Source of the DNA: Pseudomonadota bacterium
GTDB lineage: Bacteria; Pseudomonadota; Alphaproteobacteria; Azospirillales; Azospirillaceae
Assembly (NCBI GenBank): GCA_023411035.1
Contig: JAEYPE010000061.1
Coordinates: 1-24,716 of the forward strand
Direction of reading: 5' to 3'
Length of the DNA: 24,716 nt
Part shown: in pieces, positions 14,928 through 22,015 of the stretch
How positions within the stretch are numbered: the first letter of the stretch is position 1
Layout of the letters: each line of letters opens with the position of its first letter
Program-made: the position numbers and the translations under genes
Notes under the pieces: model-generated
Told to the model about the DNA's origin: nothing
Seen by the model: the letters and a program-made list of their open reading frames with translations, nothing else
The model's database searches: none

Positions 14928-15569
14928 ATGCGCGCCCTGGCTATCCTTCTGTTGTTCCTTGGACTTTCCGTTCCGGTTCTGGCCGTTCCGGCCCTGGCCG
15001 CTCCGCCGCCGGGCTCCCCGGAGGAGCGGGAGGTCGCCGCCCTGTTCGAAAGCGCCCGCACCGCCCTGGCGCAGAAGCGGGGCGCGGCGGTCGTCCCGCT
15101 GCTGTCCCGCAGGTCGCTCGAAAAGCTGGAAAGCGTGCGCAGCGCCGCCCGCAGCGGCGATGACGCCGGCCTCGCCAAGCTGGAGCCGGCGGAGAAGTTC
15201 GCCGCCATGGGGCTGCGCCGCTACGTCAGTCCGGCGGACCTGCGCCGCATGTCGCTGGGCGATCTGGCCGACCACGGCATGAAGAACGGCTGGCTCGGCC
15301 CCAACGTGATCGGCAGCAGCGGGCTTGGACCCGTACGGGTGCGGGGCGACCGCGCCTCGGCCTTGCTGATGGTGGACAACCGCCCGGCCCTGGTCCCTGC
15401 CGACTTCGTGCGCGAGGGCGGGACCTGGAAGATCGACCTGACCGGCGTCTTCATGTTCGGCAGCCAGATGCTGAAGGGCTTCGCCGCCATGTCGGGCAAG
15501 AGCGATGAAGCCTACATCCAGGACATGCTCCAGAAGCTGCCCGCCAAGCCGGCCATGATGCACCGGTAA
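14928..15569 (+). CDS. Secreted or periplasmic protein of unknown function
   Basis: The 213-residue product starts MRALAILLLFLGLSVPVLAV and has a classic Sec signal peptide, with likely cleavage after about residue 25 (ALAA-PPPGS). No lipobox Cys is present. The mature part is a soluble alpha/beta protein: EEREVAALFESARTALAQK and LLSRRSLEKLESVRSAARSG look helical, while SALLMVDNRPALVPADFVRE and GTWKIDLTG (about residues 170-178) look like strands of an NTF2-like fold. That fold guess rests on the pattern only. The ATG at 14928 is 26 bp after the DUF2336 stop and is likely in the same transcript. An in-frame open extension upstream covers the end of the previous gene and is ignored. I do not recognise a named family. 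Confidence 0.82.
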   Translation: MRALAILLLFLGLSVPVLAVPALAAPPPGSPEEREVAALFESARTALAQKRGAAVVPLLSRRSLEKLESVRSAARSGDDAGLAKLEPAEKFAAMGLRRYVSPADLRRMSLGDLADHGMKNGWLGPNVIGSSGLGPVRVRGDRASALLMVDNRPALVPADFVREGGTWKIDLTGVFMFGSQMLKGFAAMSGKSDEAYIQDMLQKLPAKPAMMHR

Positions 15570-15695
15570 GGCGGGCGCGAAGGGATAGCCTGACGCCGCG
15601 TTGCGCGTTACACCGCCTGCGGCGGGTTGGACCGTTGCGTCGAATCCAGGGATTGCGTTAGAGTCGCGCCGCACGCCCTAAGCGTTGGAGCCCTC

Positions 15696-16424
15696 ATGAC
15701 CGCTCCGGATGGCTGTTCCTTCGACGCGCTGGACGCGCGGCGCACCGCGTTGGACGACGCGGGTGCCGGGCTTTTCCCGTCCGCCGCGGTCGGCGCCGTC
15801 CCGGTGCGCAGCGGTCCGCAGACCATTCCCTACGCCGTTCCCTGCACCGCGGAGTTCGCCGCGGCGGTGATCCGTCTGTCCGCCGGGCGGGGGACGGATG
15901 TTTCCGCGCTCGCCGCCTCCGCGTTGCTGCTGGTGCCCGACCGGATGCCCGATCCGGGCGCGCCGGATGCCGGAGAGCGGGTGGTCCTGGAGCTGAGGCT
16001 GCCGCCGGGCCATACCGGGCCGGCGATCCGCCGGGCGCTGGCGGCGGCGCTGGCGCTGGCCGAACCCGGCTGCCGGCTGATGCCCGCCGAGGAGGCGGGG
16101 CGGCTGGAGGGGGTGGTGGAAACCCTGACCTACCGGAACAAGGCGCTGGCCCACGCGCTGGAGCGGGTGTCCTTCCGCCCGCTGGACGGCAAGCTGACGC
16201 AGGTGCGCGACGCCGCGCAGATGTTCGGCTTCGTCAACGAATGGTGCTTCGACGAGGACCGGGTGGTGAAGCGCTTCCGGGAACTGGCCCCGGTCTATCA
16301 CCCGGACACCGGCGTGGTCGCCTGCCGTGATCGCATGGCCCAGTTGATCGAGGCGCGCAACCTGCTGATCAACCACGTCCGCACCGCCTACCGCTCCGGC
16401 CCCTGGACGCAGCGGCGGCCCTGA
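15696..16424 (+). CDS. Protein with C-terminal J-domain-like HPD segment
   Basis: The 242-residue product has no signal peptide or membrane helix. Residues 1-130 are Ala-rich and unrecognised. Residues 185-228 (DEDRVVKRFRELAPVYHPDT, then RMAQLIEARNLLINHV) look like helix II, the HPD tripeptide (202-204) and helix III of a DnaJ-type J-domain, normally the part that stimulates Hsp70/DnaK ATPase. Helix I and the KR-rich helix II pattern are poorly conserved, so activity is uncertain. The start ATG at 15696 has GGAG eight bases upstream; an upstream extension to 15627 is less likely. The 126-bp gap from the secreted-protein gene has a TTGCGT-17 bp-TTAGAG promoter candidate (15635-15663), so it may be transcribed separately. 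It converges with the pentapeptide gene across a hairpin. Confidence 0.75.
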   Translation: MTAPDGCSFDALDARRTALDDAGAGLFPSAAVGAVPVRSGPQTIPYAVPCTAEFAAAVIRLSAGRGTDVSALAASALLLVPDRMPDPGAPDAGERVVLELRLPPGHTGPAIRRALAAALALAEPGCRLMPAEEAGRLEGVVETLTYRNKALAHALERVSFRPLDGKLTQVRDAAQMFGFVNEWCFDEDRVVKRFRELAPVYHPDTGVVACRDRMAQLIEARNLLINHVRTAYRSGPWTQRRP

Positions 16425-16449
16425 GTTCGGCCCTGGGCCGGCACCTCAG
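16421..16449. terminator. Hairpin between convergent HPD-protein and pentapeptide genes
   Basis: Outer arms CTGAG (16421-16425) and CTCAG (16445-16449) enclose an inner CGGCC-CTG-GGCCG stem (16428-16440). It contains both stop codons of the convergent genes and probably acts in both directions; no T-run is present. Confidence 0.5.
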
Positions 16450-17810
16450 GTCCCGGTGAGGGCCGCGATTCCGATGGTGTCGGTCAGGCTGGTGCCGTCC
16501 AGCACCGTCCCGTCGAGATCCGCCCCGGTCAGGTCGGTGCCGGTCAGGTCGGCCTCGCTCAGGTTGGCGCCGCGCAGGTCCGCCCCGGCGAGGTTGGCGC
16601 CGGACAGGTTCACCTTGCGCAGGTCGGCGTTCTTCAGAACCGCCATGCCCATGCGGGCGCGCTGCAGGTTGGCGCGCCAGACATGGCTGCTGGACCCCTG
16701 GATGTGCACGGGGCCGAGCTGAGCCTCGGTCAGGTTGGCGCCGGTCAGGGTCGCGCGCTCGAAATTCACGCCGCGCAGGTCGGCCTTGGTGAAGTCCACC
16801 TTGCGCAGGTCCGACAGCGACAGGTCCGCGATGGCGAGCGAGGTGCCGGCCATCGTGGCGCCGCGCAGCGTGATGCATTGCAGGATGCCGGCGGACAGGT
16901 TGATGCCGTCCAGCTTGCGCCCCGACAGGTCGAGCGAGGAGAGGTCGGCGCGCTTGCCGTCCTTGCCCCCGCTGTCGATCCAGGCGAGGTGCAGGGTCAG
17001 TATGTTGCGCAGATCGTCGTCCGGATTCTCCAGAACCTTCGCCATCACCGCGGCGGACAGGTTGGGGGAGCGGAGCTGCGCCGCGTCCAGGATGGCGCCG
17101 ATCAGGTTGGTGTTGGTGAAGTTGGCGCGCCCGATGGCGCAGCCGGTCATCACCGCGCCGGACAGCCGCGCGCCGGACAGGTTCGCCTCCGACAGGTCGG
17201 CGTCGGTCAGGTCGCAGCCCGTCAGGTTGGAGTTCGTCAGGTTCGCGCGCATGAACTTCGTGCCGCGCAGGATCGCGTCGGTCAGGTCGGTCTGCATCAC
17301 GAAGGCGTTCGCCACCTTGGCCCGCGACAGGTCGGCGCCGCGGATGACCGCCGCCGTCAGTTCCGACGTCAGGACCGAATCCTCGAAATTGTGCTGCACC
17401 ATCTCGCCCGAGGGGCTGTAGTGCAGCAGCGTGCCGTCGCGCAGGTCCACTTCCACCAGCATGGCTTCCGACAGGACGGCGCCGCGCAGGCAGGCCCCGC
17501 GCAGGTCGGCGCGGCGCAGGTCGGCCTTCTCCAGGTTCGCCAGCCGCAGATCGGCGGCGTAGAGGTTCGCGTTGGTCAGGTTGGCCCGCGCCAGCCGGGC
17601 GCTGAACAGCTTCGCCCCGGACAAATCGGCGTCGGACAGGTCGATCCCGGACAGGTCCAGATGGGACAGGTCGCGCATCTTCAGATTCGCGCGCACGCCG
17701 CCCGGCTGGCTTTTGCGGAAAGCCTGATGCCGGAGCAGGATGGTGTTGAGCTGACTCTGCGTCAGTTTTGTGCGCGGCGTGTTCGTTCCGAAGCCTTGCG
17801 CGGGCGGCAT
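16446..17810 (-). CDS. Pentapeptide-repeat protein with internal duplication
   Basis: The 454-residue product is mostly A(D/N)LxX pentapeptides, which build a right-handed quadrilateral beta-helix; some relatives mimic DNA and bind gyrase, most have no known role. Repeats run in two blocks, about 39-258 and 286-448. Each block is preceded by a similar helical head: LNTILLRHQAFRKSQPGG at 21-38 and LRNILTLHLAWIDSGGKDG at 267-285, both with the spacing L-x-x-IL-x-x-H and a Ser/Gly-rich end leading into RA(N/D)L. This indicates duplication or fusion of a head-plus-solenoid unit. Irregular stretches at 124-150 and 363-378 interrupt the helix. There is no signal peptide or membrane helix. The DNA shows the matching 15-bp periodicity. 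The gene stands alone, with 396 bp upstream to ffh and no strong ribosome site visible. Confidence 0.93.
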   Translation of the reverse strand: MPPAQGFGTNTPRTKLTQSQLNTILLRHQAFRKSQPGGVRANLKMRDLSHLDLSGIDLSDADLSGAKLFSARLARANLTNANLYAADLRLANLEKADLRRADLRGACLRGAVLSEAMLVEVDLRDGTLLHYSPSGEMVQHNFEDSVLTSELTAAVIRGADLSRAKVANAFVMQTDLTDAILRGTKFMRANLTNSNLTGCDLTDADLSEANLSGARLSGAVMTGCAIGRANFTNTNLIGAILDAAQLRSPNLSAAVMAKVLENPDDDLRNILTLHLAWIDSGGKDGKRADLSSLDLSGRKLDGINLSAGILQCITLRGATMAGTSLAIADLSLSDLRKVDFTKADLRGVNFERATLTGANLTEAQLGPVHIQGSSSHVWRANLQRARMGMAVLKNADLRKVNLSGANLAGADLRGANLSEADLTGTDLTGADLDGTVLDGTSLTDTIGIAALTGT

Positions 17811-18024
17811 CAGGCAAATCCCGGGTTGGTGTCGCTGCCCACTTTAAAGGGGGAGCCGCGAAGAAAGAGTTAACGGTGGGTAACGCTTTATTCAAGTGCG
17901 CCTCGAACGCGTTCTATTGCGGGCGCTGGAATGAGGGCGGCAAAGCCCCTGGTTGTTCGAGGGGATAGTGCCCCTTCGCGGCCCGTTCGGCAAGAGGGTC
18001 GGTTGCGGCACGGTTGCAGCATGG
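17811..18024. other. Divergent intergenic region upstream of pentapeptide gene and ffh
   Basis: No gene is supported here. It holds a perfect palindrome GAACGCGTTC (17905-17914), about 95 bp before the pentapeptide start and therefore a candidate operator. A small hairpin CGAGGGG-ATAGTG-CCCCTTCG lies around 17957-17977. A short AT-richer part near 17865-17895 could carry the pentapeptide promoter, though I cannot assign -35 and -10 boxes. Confidence 0.4.
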
Positions 18025-18053
18025 TTGACTCTGCTCCCCGCTGTGCGTATGGT
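18025..18053 (+). promoter_or_regulatory. Sigma-70 type promoter of the ffh operon
   Basis: TTGACT (18025-18030) and TATGGT (18048-18053) are separated by exactly 17 bp. Transcription would start near 18060, leaving a leader of about 147 nt before ffh. Confidence 0.65.
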
Positions 18054-18092
18054 CCGCCGACCTGCATCCGTCGAGCCATCGACCGGGTACCA

Positions 18093-18160
18093 CCGGCCTG
18101 AGTGCCGGGGACCTCCGCCAGTCCGCGAGTATCGCGCACTGGCTCGTTTGTGCTTGAGCC
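18093..18160 (+). promoter_or_regulatory. Structured 5' leader of ffh with overlapping hairpins
   Basis: Three stems can be drawn. CCGGC-CTGAGT-GCCGG spans 18093-18108. An 11-bp stem with one mismatch pairs 18117-18127 with 18133-18143 around an AGTAT loop. GGCTC (18141-18145) pairs with GAGCC (18156-18160). The last two share 18141-18143, so they are mutually exclusive. This could be attenuation or protein-binding control, but no known riboswitch or ribosomal-protein leader motif is recognised. Confidence 0.4.
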
Positions 18161-18206
18161 GATCGTGTTCGACCGGGTGGAGACCGAAACTGAGGACCGC
18201 TGACCC

Positions 18207-19574
18207 ATGTTCGATGGCCTGACCGGACGCCTGGGCGACATCTTCGACAAGCTGCGCCGCCGCGGCGCGCTGAGCGAGGAGGACGTCAACGCCGCGCTGC
18301 GCGAGGTGCGCGTGGCGCTGCTGGAGGCTGACGTCGCCCTGCCGGTGGTCAAGCAGTTCGTCAATCAGGTCAAGGAACGCGCCGTCGGCCAGGAGGTGCT
18401 GCGCTCCATCACCCCCGGCCAGCAGGTCATCAAGATCGTCCACGACAACCTCGTGGAGATGCTGGGGCAGGGCGAGGACATCAACCTCAACGCCGCCGCC
18501 CCCGTGCCGATCCTGATGGTCGGCCTCCAGGGTTCGGGCAAGACCACCAGCACCGCCAAGATCGCGCTGCGCCTGAAGAACCGGGACCGCAAGAAGGTCC
18601 TGATGGCCTCGCTGGACGTGCGCCGTCCGGCGGCCCAGGAGCAGTTGAAGGTTCTGGGCGAGCAGACCGGCGTCGCCACCCTGCCCATCGTTCCCGGCCA
18701 GGACCCCATCGCCATCGCCCGCCGCGCCATCGAGACGGGGCGCCGCGAAGGCTACGACGTGGTCATGCTCGACACCGCCGGCCGCCTCTCCATCGACGAG
18801 GAGCTGATGGCGGAGGTCGCCGCCGTGCGCGACGCGACCAAGCCGGCGGAAACGCTGCTGGTCGCCGACGCCATGACCGGCCAGGACGCGGTGACGGTCG
18901 CCACCAACTTCAACGACAAGGTGGGCATCACCGGCATCCTGCTGACCCGCGTGGACGGCGACGCCCGCGGCGGTGCCGCCCTGTCGATGCGCCAGATCAC
19001 CGGCAAGCCGATCAAGCTGCTGGGCATGGGCGAGAAGCTGGAGGCGCTGGAAGCCTTCCACCCCGACCGCATCGCCGGGCGCATCCTCGGCATGGGCGAC
19101 GTGGTGTCGCTGGTCGAGAAGGCCGCCGAGACCATCGACAAGGAAGAGGCCGAGAAGCTCGCCCGCAAGATGGAGAAGGGCCAGGGCTTCGACCTCGACG
19201 ACATGGCCTCCCAGCTCAAGCAGCTTCGCAAGATGGGCGGCATGTCCGGCCTGATGGGCATGCTGCCGGGCATCGGCAAGATCAAGAACCAGCTCAAGGA
19301 CGCGAACATCGACGACGGGGTGATCAAGCGCCAGGAGGCGATCATCTCCTCGATGACGAAGAAGGAGCGCAAGAACCCCGAACTCATCAAGGCGTCGCGC
19401 CGCAAGCGCATCGCCGCCGGCTCCGGCACCAGCGTGCAGGAGGTGAACAAGCTGCTGAAGCAGTTCGACACCATGCGCGGGATGATGAAGCAGGTTCAGA
19501 AACTCGGGCAGAAGGGGCTGATGCGCCATGGGCTGCAAAGCCTCCTGCCCAAGAATTTCCGGGGGCCGCGTTAA
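18207..19574 (+). CDS. ffh: Signal recognition particle GTPase Ffh
   Basis: The 455-residue product is the SRP54 homologue that binds signal sequences and 4.5S RNA and docks with FtsY to target membrane proteins. The N domain is about 1-95, with ALLEADVALPVV (37-48). The G domain has G1 GLQGSGKTT (106-114), DVRRPAAQEQL (137-147), G3 DTAGR (189-193), G4 TRVDGDARGG (247-256) and GMGEK (273-277). The methionine-rich M domain (about 327-455) contains MGGMSGLMGMLPGIG (343-357) and the RNA-binding SRRKRIAAGSGTSVQEVN. Length is normal. G4 is TRVD where many bacteria have TKxD. It heads the ffh-rpsP-rimM-trmD-rplS block, 84 bp before rpsP. The 4.5S RNA gene itself is not seen. Confidence 0.98.
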   Translation: MFDGLTGRLGDIFDKLRRRGALSEEDVNAALREVRVALLEADVALPVVKQFVNQVKERAVGQEVLRSITPGQQVIKIVHDNLVEMLGQGEDINLNAAAPVPILMVGLQGSGKTTSTAKIALRLKNRDRKKVLMASLDVRRPAAQEQLKVLGEQTGVATLPIVPGQDPIAIARRAIETGRREGYDVVMLDTAGRLSIDEELMAEVAAVRDATKPAETLLVADAMTGQDAVTVATNFNDKVGITGILLTRVDGDARGGAALSMRQITGKPIKLLGMGEKLEALEAFHPDRIAGRILGMGDVVSLVEKAAETIDKEEAEKLARKMEKGQGFDLDDMASQLKQLRKMGGMSGLMGMLPGIGKIKNQLKDANIDDGVIKRQEAIISSMTKKERKNPELIKASRRKRIAAGSGTSVQEVNKLLKQFDTMRGMMKQVQKLGQKGLMRHGLQSLLPKNFRGPR

Positions 19575-19658
19575 GCCCCCGGCGAAAGCACCGCGCGACA
19601 AGCGCGATCACCTTCAACCGCACATCAAGCGACTACACACCAAGGAAGCGACTGTCCC

Positions 19659-20012
19659 ATGTCCCTGAAGATCCGTCTGGCCCGTGGTGGCGCCAAGAAG
19701 CGTCCGTTCTACTCGATCGTCGTCGCCGATTCGCGCAGCCCGCGTGACGGCCGCTTCATCGAGAAGATCGGCACCTACAACCCGATGCTGCCGCGCGAGC
19801 ACGAGCAGCGCATCGTCCTGGACGCCGAGCGCGCCAAGCATTGGCTGTCGGTCGGCGGCCAGCCGACGGACCGCGTCGCCCTGTTCCTGGCGAACGCCGG
19901 CCTGATCGCCAAGCCGGAAATCCGCGAGACCCCGAAGAAGTCCGCCCCGAAGGCCAAGGCGCAGGAGCGTCTGAAGGCCGAGGCCGCCGCCAAGGCCGCC
20001 GCCGAGGGCTGA
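19659..20012 (+). CDS. rpsP: 30S ribosomal protein S16
   Basis: The 117-residue product starts MSLKIRLARGGAKKRPFYSI and contains VVADSRSPRDGRFIEKIGTYNP (21-42), both diagnostic for bS16. The core ends near residue 85; a Lys/Ala-rich tail (KKSAPKAKAQERLKAEAAAK) follows, as is usual in alphaproteobacteria. S16 binds 16S rRNA early in 30S assembly. It lies between ffh and rimM; an AAGGA element lies about 12 bases before the start. Confidence 0.98.
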   Translation: MSLKIRLARGGAKKRPFYSIVVADSRSPRDGRFIEKIGTYNPMLPREHEQRIVLDAERAKHWLSVGGQPTDRVALFLANAGLIAKPEIRETPKKSAPKAKAQERLKAEAAAKAAAEG

Positions 20013-20044
20013 TAAGGACTGGCGTGCTTGCCCTCTTCTGTTTT

Positions 20045-20069
20045 CCCTCCCCTGCGAAGCGGGGGAGGG
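20045..20069. repeat. GC-rich palindrome between rpsP and rimM
   Basis: CCCTCCCC (20045-20052) pairs with GGGGAGGG (20062-20069); a TG/CG step and a CGAAG-type loop lie between. It is followed by another GGGAGGGGGCGG stretch. Similar CCCTCCCC...GGGGAGGG elements are common between alphaproteobacterial genes. Here it sits inside an operon, so it may set the ratio of rpsP to downstream messages rather than end transcription. Confidence 0.6.
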
Positions 20070-20111
20070 TCAGGGAGGGGGCGGAACGCCCCGCAAAGCA
20101 CACGCTCATCC

Positions 20112-20690
20112 ATGTCCACAAAAGTCTGTGTCGGCCAATTCGCCGGGGCGCATGGCGTCCGCGGCCTCGTGAAGGTGAAAAGCTTCACGGAGGACCCGGA
20201 AGCCGTGGCGTCCTACGGCCCCCTCTCGGACGAGCGGGGTGCCCGGCGCTACACGCTGACGCTTCAGGGCACCATGAAGGACCTGTTCCTGGTCCGCGTC
20301 GATGGCATCGCCACGCGCGAGCAGGCGCAGGAACTGACCGGTGTCCGGCTCTATGTGGACCGTTCCGCCCTGCCCGAGACGGAGGACGAGGACGAGTTCT
20401 ACCACGCCGACCTGATCGGCTTGCGTGCGGAACTCGCCGACGGCACCGTCTGGGGTACGGTGAAGGCGCTGTACGACTTCGGAGCCGGTGACGTGCTGGA
20501 GATCCGCACGGAATCGGGGCCGCTGGAGATGCTGCCCTTTACCCGCGCCTGCGTTCCGGTGGTGGACGTGAAGGGAGGCCGCGTCGTGGTCGATCTTCCC
20601 GCCGTCATCGAGGCGCGCGAGGGGGAAAAAGACGGAGAGGACGCGCCGGACGGCGCGGATGACGCTGAAGACGAGGGGACCCGCCCGTGA
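20112..20690 (+). CDS. rimM: Ribosome maturation factor RimM
   Basis: The 192-residue product has the RimM N-terminal barrel (4-90; VCVGQFAGAHGVRGLVKVKS at 5-24, SFTEDPE) and a C-terminal PRC-barrel (about 97-170; EFYHADLIGLRAEL, LEMLPFTRACVPVVDVKGGRVVVD). RimM binds S19 in the 30S head and aids 16S processing. A very acidic tail (about 171-192, EGEKDGEDAPDGADDAEDEG) is appended. The start is the ATG at 20112; the 28 upstream residues come from the palindromic element. Its TGA overlaps the trmD GTG (GTGA, 20687-20690). Confidence 0.97.
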   Translation: MSTKVCVGQFAGAHGVRGLVKVKSFTEDPEAVASYGPLSDERGARRYTLTLQGTMKDLFLVRVDGIATREQAQELTGVRLYVDRSALPETEDEDEFYHADLIGLRAELADGTVWGTVKALYDFGAGDVLEIRTESGPLEMLPFTRACVPVVDVKGGRVVVDLPAVIEAREGEKDGEDAPDGADDAEDEGTRP

Positions 20691-21487
20691 ATCACGGCGC
20701 TTCCGGTTCTCTTGCCTGGACGGTCAAGGTTCTGACGTTGTTCCCGGAGATGTTTCCGGGTCCGCTGGGGCATAGCCTCGCGGGAAAGGCGTTGGAAAAT
20801 GGAGTCTGGGCGTTGGAATCAGTGGACATCCGCTCGTTCGCGCGCGATAAACACCGCTCCGTCGACGACACCCCCTTCGGCGGAGGGGCCGGCATGGTCA
20901 TGCGGCCCGACGTGCTGGACGCGGCTCTGACCGCGACGGCGGGTCCTCCGGGCACTCCTGGACGCGGGCGGGCGATCTACCTGTCGCCCCGCGGACGGGT
21001 GCTGGACCAGGAGCTGGTCAAGGAGCTGGCGGCCACCCCGGTGGTCACGCTGCTCTGCGGCCGGTACGAGGGGGTGGACGAGCGGGTGCTGGACGCGCAC
21101 GGCCTTGAGGAGGTCAGCCTCGGGGACTTCGTGCTGTCCGGCGGTGAAACCGCCGCCCTGTGCCTGATCGACGCCGTGGTGCGCCTGCTCCCCGGTGTCA
21201 TGGGCAATGTGGAGACGGCGGGCGAGGAAAGTTTCGAACGGGGGTTGCTCGAATACCCCCACTACACCCGGCCGGCGGTCTGGACCGACGGACAGGGTGT
21301 GGAACGGTCGGTTCCGGACATCCTGTTGTCCGGCCACCACGAGAAGGTTCGCGCCTGGCGGCTCGCCGAGGCGGAGCGGATCACCCAGGCCCGGCGACCG
21401 GACCTGTGGGACCGCTACGAGGCGGGTCGGAAGGCCGAGGGTCAGATTGGGAAACGGGGTCGCCGGCGCGGCCCGAAACCGGAGTGA
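20687..21487 (+). CDS. trmD: tRNA (guanine-37-N1)-methyltransferase TrmD
   Basis: The 266-residue product methylates G37 of tRNAs that read G-starting anticodon neighbours, preventing +1 frameshifting. It is a SPOUT/trefoil-knot enzyme; the motifs are VLTLFPEMFPGPLGHS (15-30), DDTPFGGGAGMVMRPDV (60-76), LLCGRYEGVDERV (122-134) and SLGDFVLSGGETAA (144-157), the SAM-binding knot. The C-terminus ends in a basic tail, KRGRRRGPKPE. The start is a GTG overlapping the rimM stop by four bases, with AGGGGA about eight bases upstream; no ATG fits better. Coupling to rimM is likely. Confidence 0.97.
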   Translation: MNHGASGSLAWTVKVLTLFPEMFPGPLGHSLAGKALENGVWALESVDIRSFARDKHRSVDDTPFGGGAGMVMRPDVLDAALTATAGPPGTPGRGRAIYLSPRGRVLDQELVKELAATPVVTLLCGRYEGVDERVLDAHGLEEVSLGDFVLSGGETAALCLIDAVVRLLPGVMGNVETAGEESFERGLLEYPHYTRPAVWTDGQGVERSVPDILLSGHHEKVRAWRLAEAERITQARRPDLWDRYEAGRKAEGQIGKRGRRRGPKPE

Positions 21488-21527
21488 CGGTCCGCCGCGA
21501 GGCGCACCGATGGAAAGGGGTAGTGTC

Positions 21528-21920
21528 ATGAACCTGTTGCAGCAGCTCGAGCAGGAGCAGATCGAGAAGGCCCTCGGCGGCAAGACCATTCCGGAGTTCT
21601 CGCCGGGCGATACCGTCCGCGTGAACGTGAAGGTGGTCGAGGGCACGCGCGAGCGCGTCCAGGCTTACGAGGGCGTCGTGATCGCCCGCCGGAACGCCGG
21701 CGTGAACTCGTCCTTCACCGTCCGCAAGATCAGCTACGGCGAGGGTGTGGAGCGCGTGTTCCCGCTCTACTCCCCGCGTCTGGAGTCGATCGAGCTGGTC
21801 CGCAAGGGCGCCGTTCGCCGCGCCAAGCTGTACTATCTGCGCGACCGTCGCGGCAAGTCGGCCCGTATCGCCGAGCGCACGACCGGCCGCGGCATGAACA
21901 CGAAGGCCGCCGCGGAGTAA
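21528..21920 (+). CDS. rplS: 50S ribosomal protein L19
   Basis: The 130-residue product begins MNLLQQLEQEQIEKAL and has the L19 core FSPGDTVRVNVKVVEG (24-39), RVQAYEGVVIARRNAGVNSS and the C-terminal RRAKLYYLRDRRGKSARI. L19 lies at the 30S-50S interface. An in-frame ATG six codons upstream (21510) is possible, but AAAGGGG eight bases before 21528 and family alignment favour the later start. It is 40 bp after trmD and is followed by a strong terminator. Confidence 0.98.
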   Translation: MNLLQQLEQEQIEKALGGKTIPEFSPGDTVRVNVKVVEGTRERVQAYEGVVIARRNAGVNSSFTVRKISYGEGVERVFPLYSPRLESIELVRKGAVRRAKLYYLRDRRGKSARIAERTTGRGMNTKAAAE

Positions 21921-21954
21921 TCCGGCGCCCTTCCGTTCGGTACGCCTATACCAG

Positions 21955-21982
21955 CACCCGCCCGGAGCGATCCGGGCGGGTG
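21955..21982. terminator. Terminator hairpin after rplS
   Basis: CACCCGCCCGGA (21955-21966) and TCCGGGCGGGTG (21971-21982) are perfectly complementary over 12 bp with a GCGA tetraloop. It lies 34 bp after the rplS stop and 33 bp before the convergent transporter's stop, so it can serve both; only a short TT follows on the plus strand. Confidence 0.8.
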
Positions 21983-22015
21983 TTCGGCGTTCGGGGAACG
22001 GTTGCGGTGGGGGGC

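Noticed and set aside
16480..17700. Regularly spaced short repeats (CAGGTCGGC-like) resembling a repeat array or CRISPR
   Set aside because: The 15-bp period is the coding signature of A(D/N)LxX pentapeptides in one open frame, with no constant repeat and unique spacers.
18054..18206. 4.5S (SRP) RNA gene upstream of ffh
   Set aside because: The conserved apical loop with GGAA and AGCAGCC-type sequence is absent; the segment is better explained as a structured leader.
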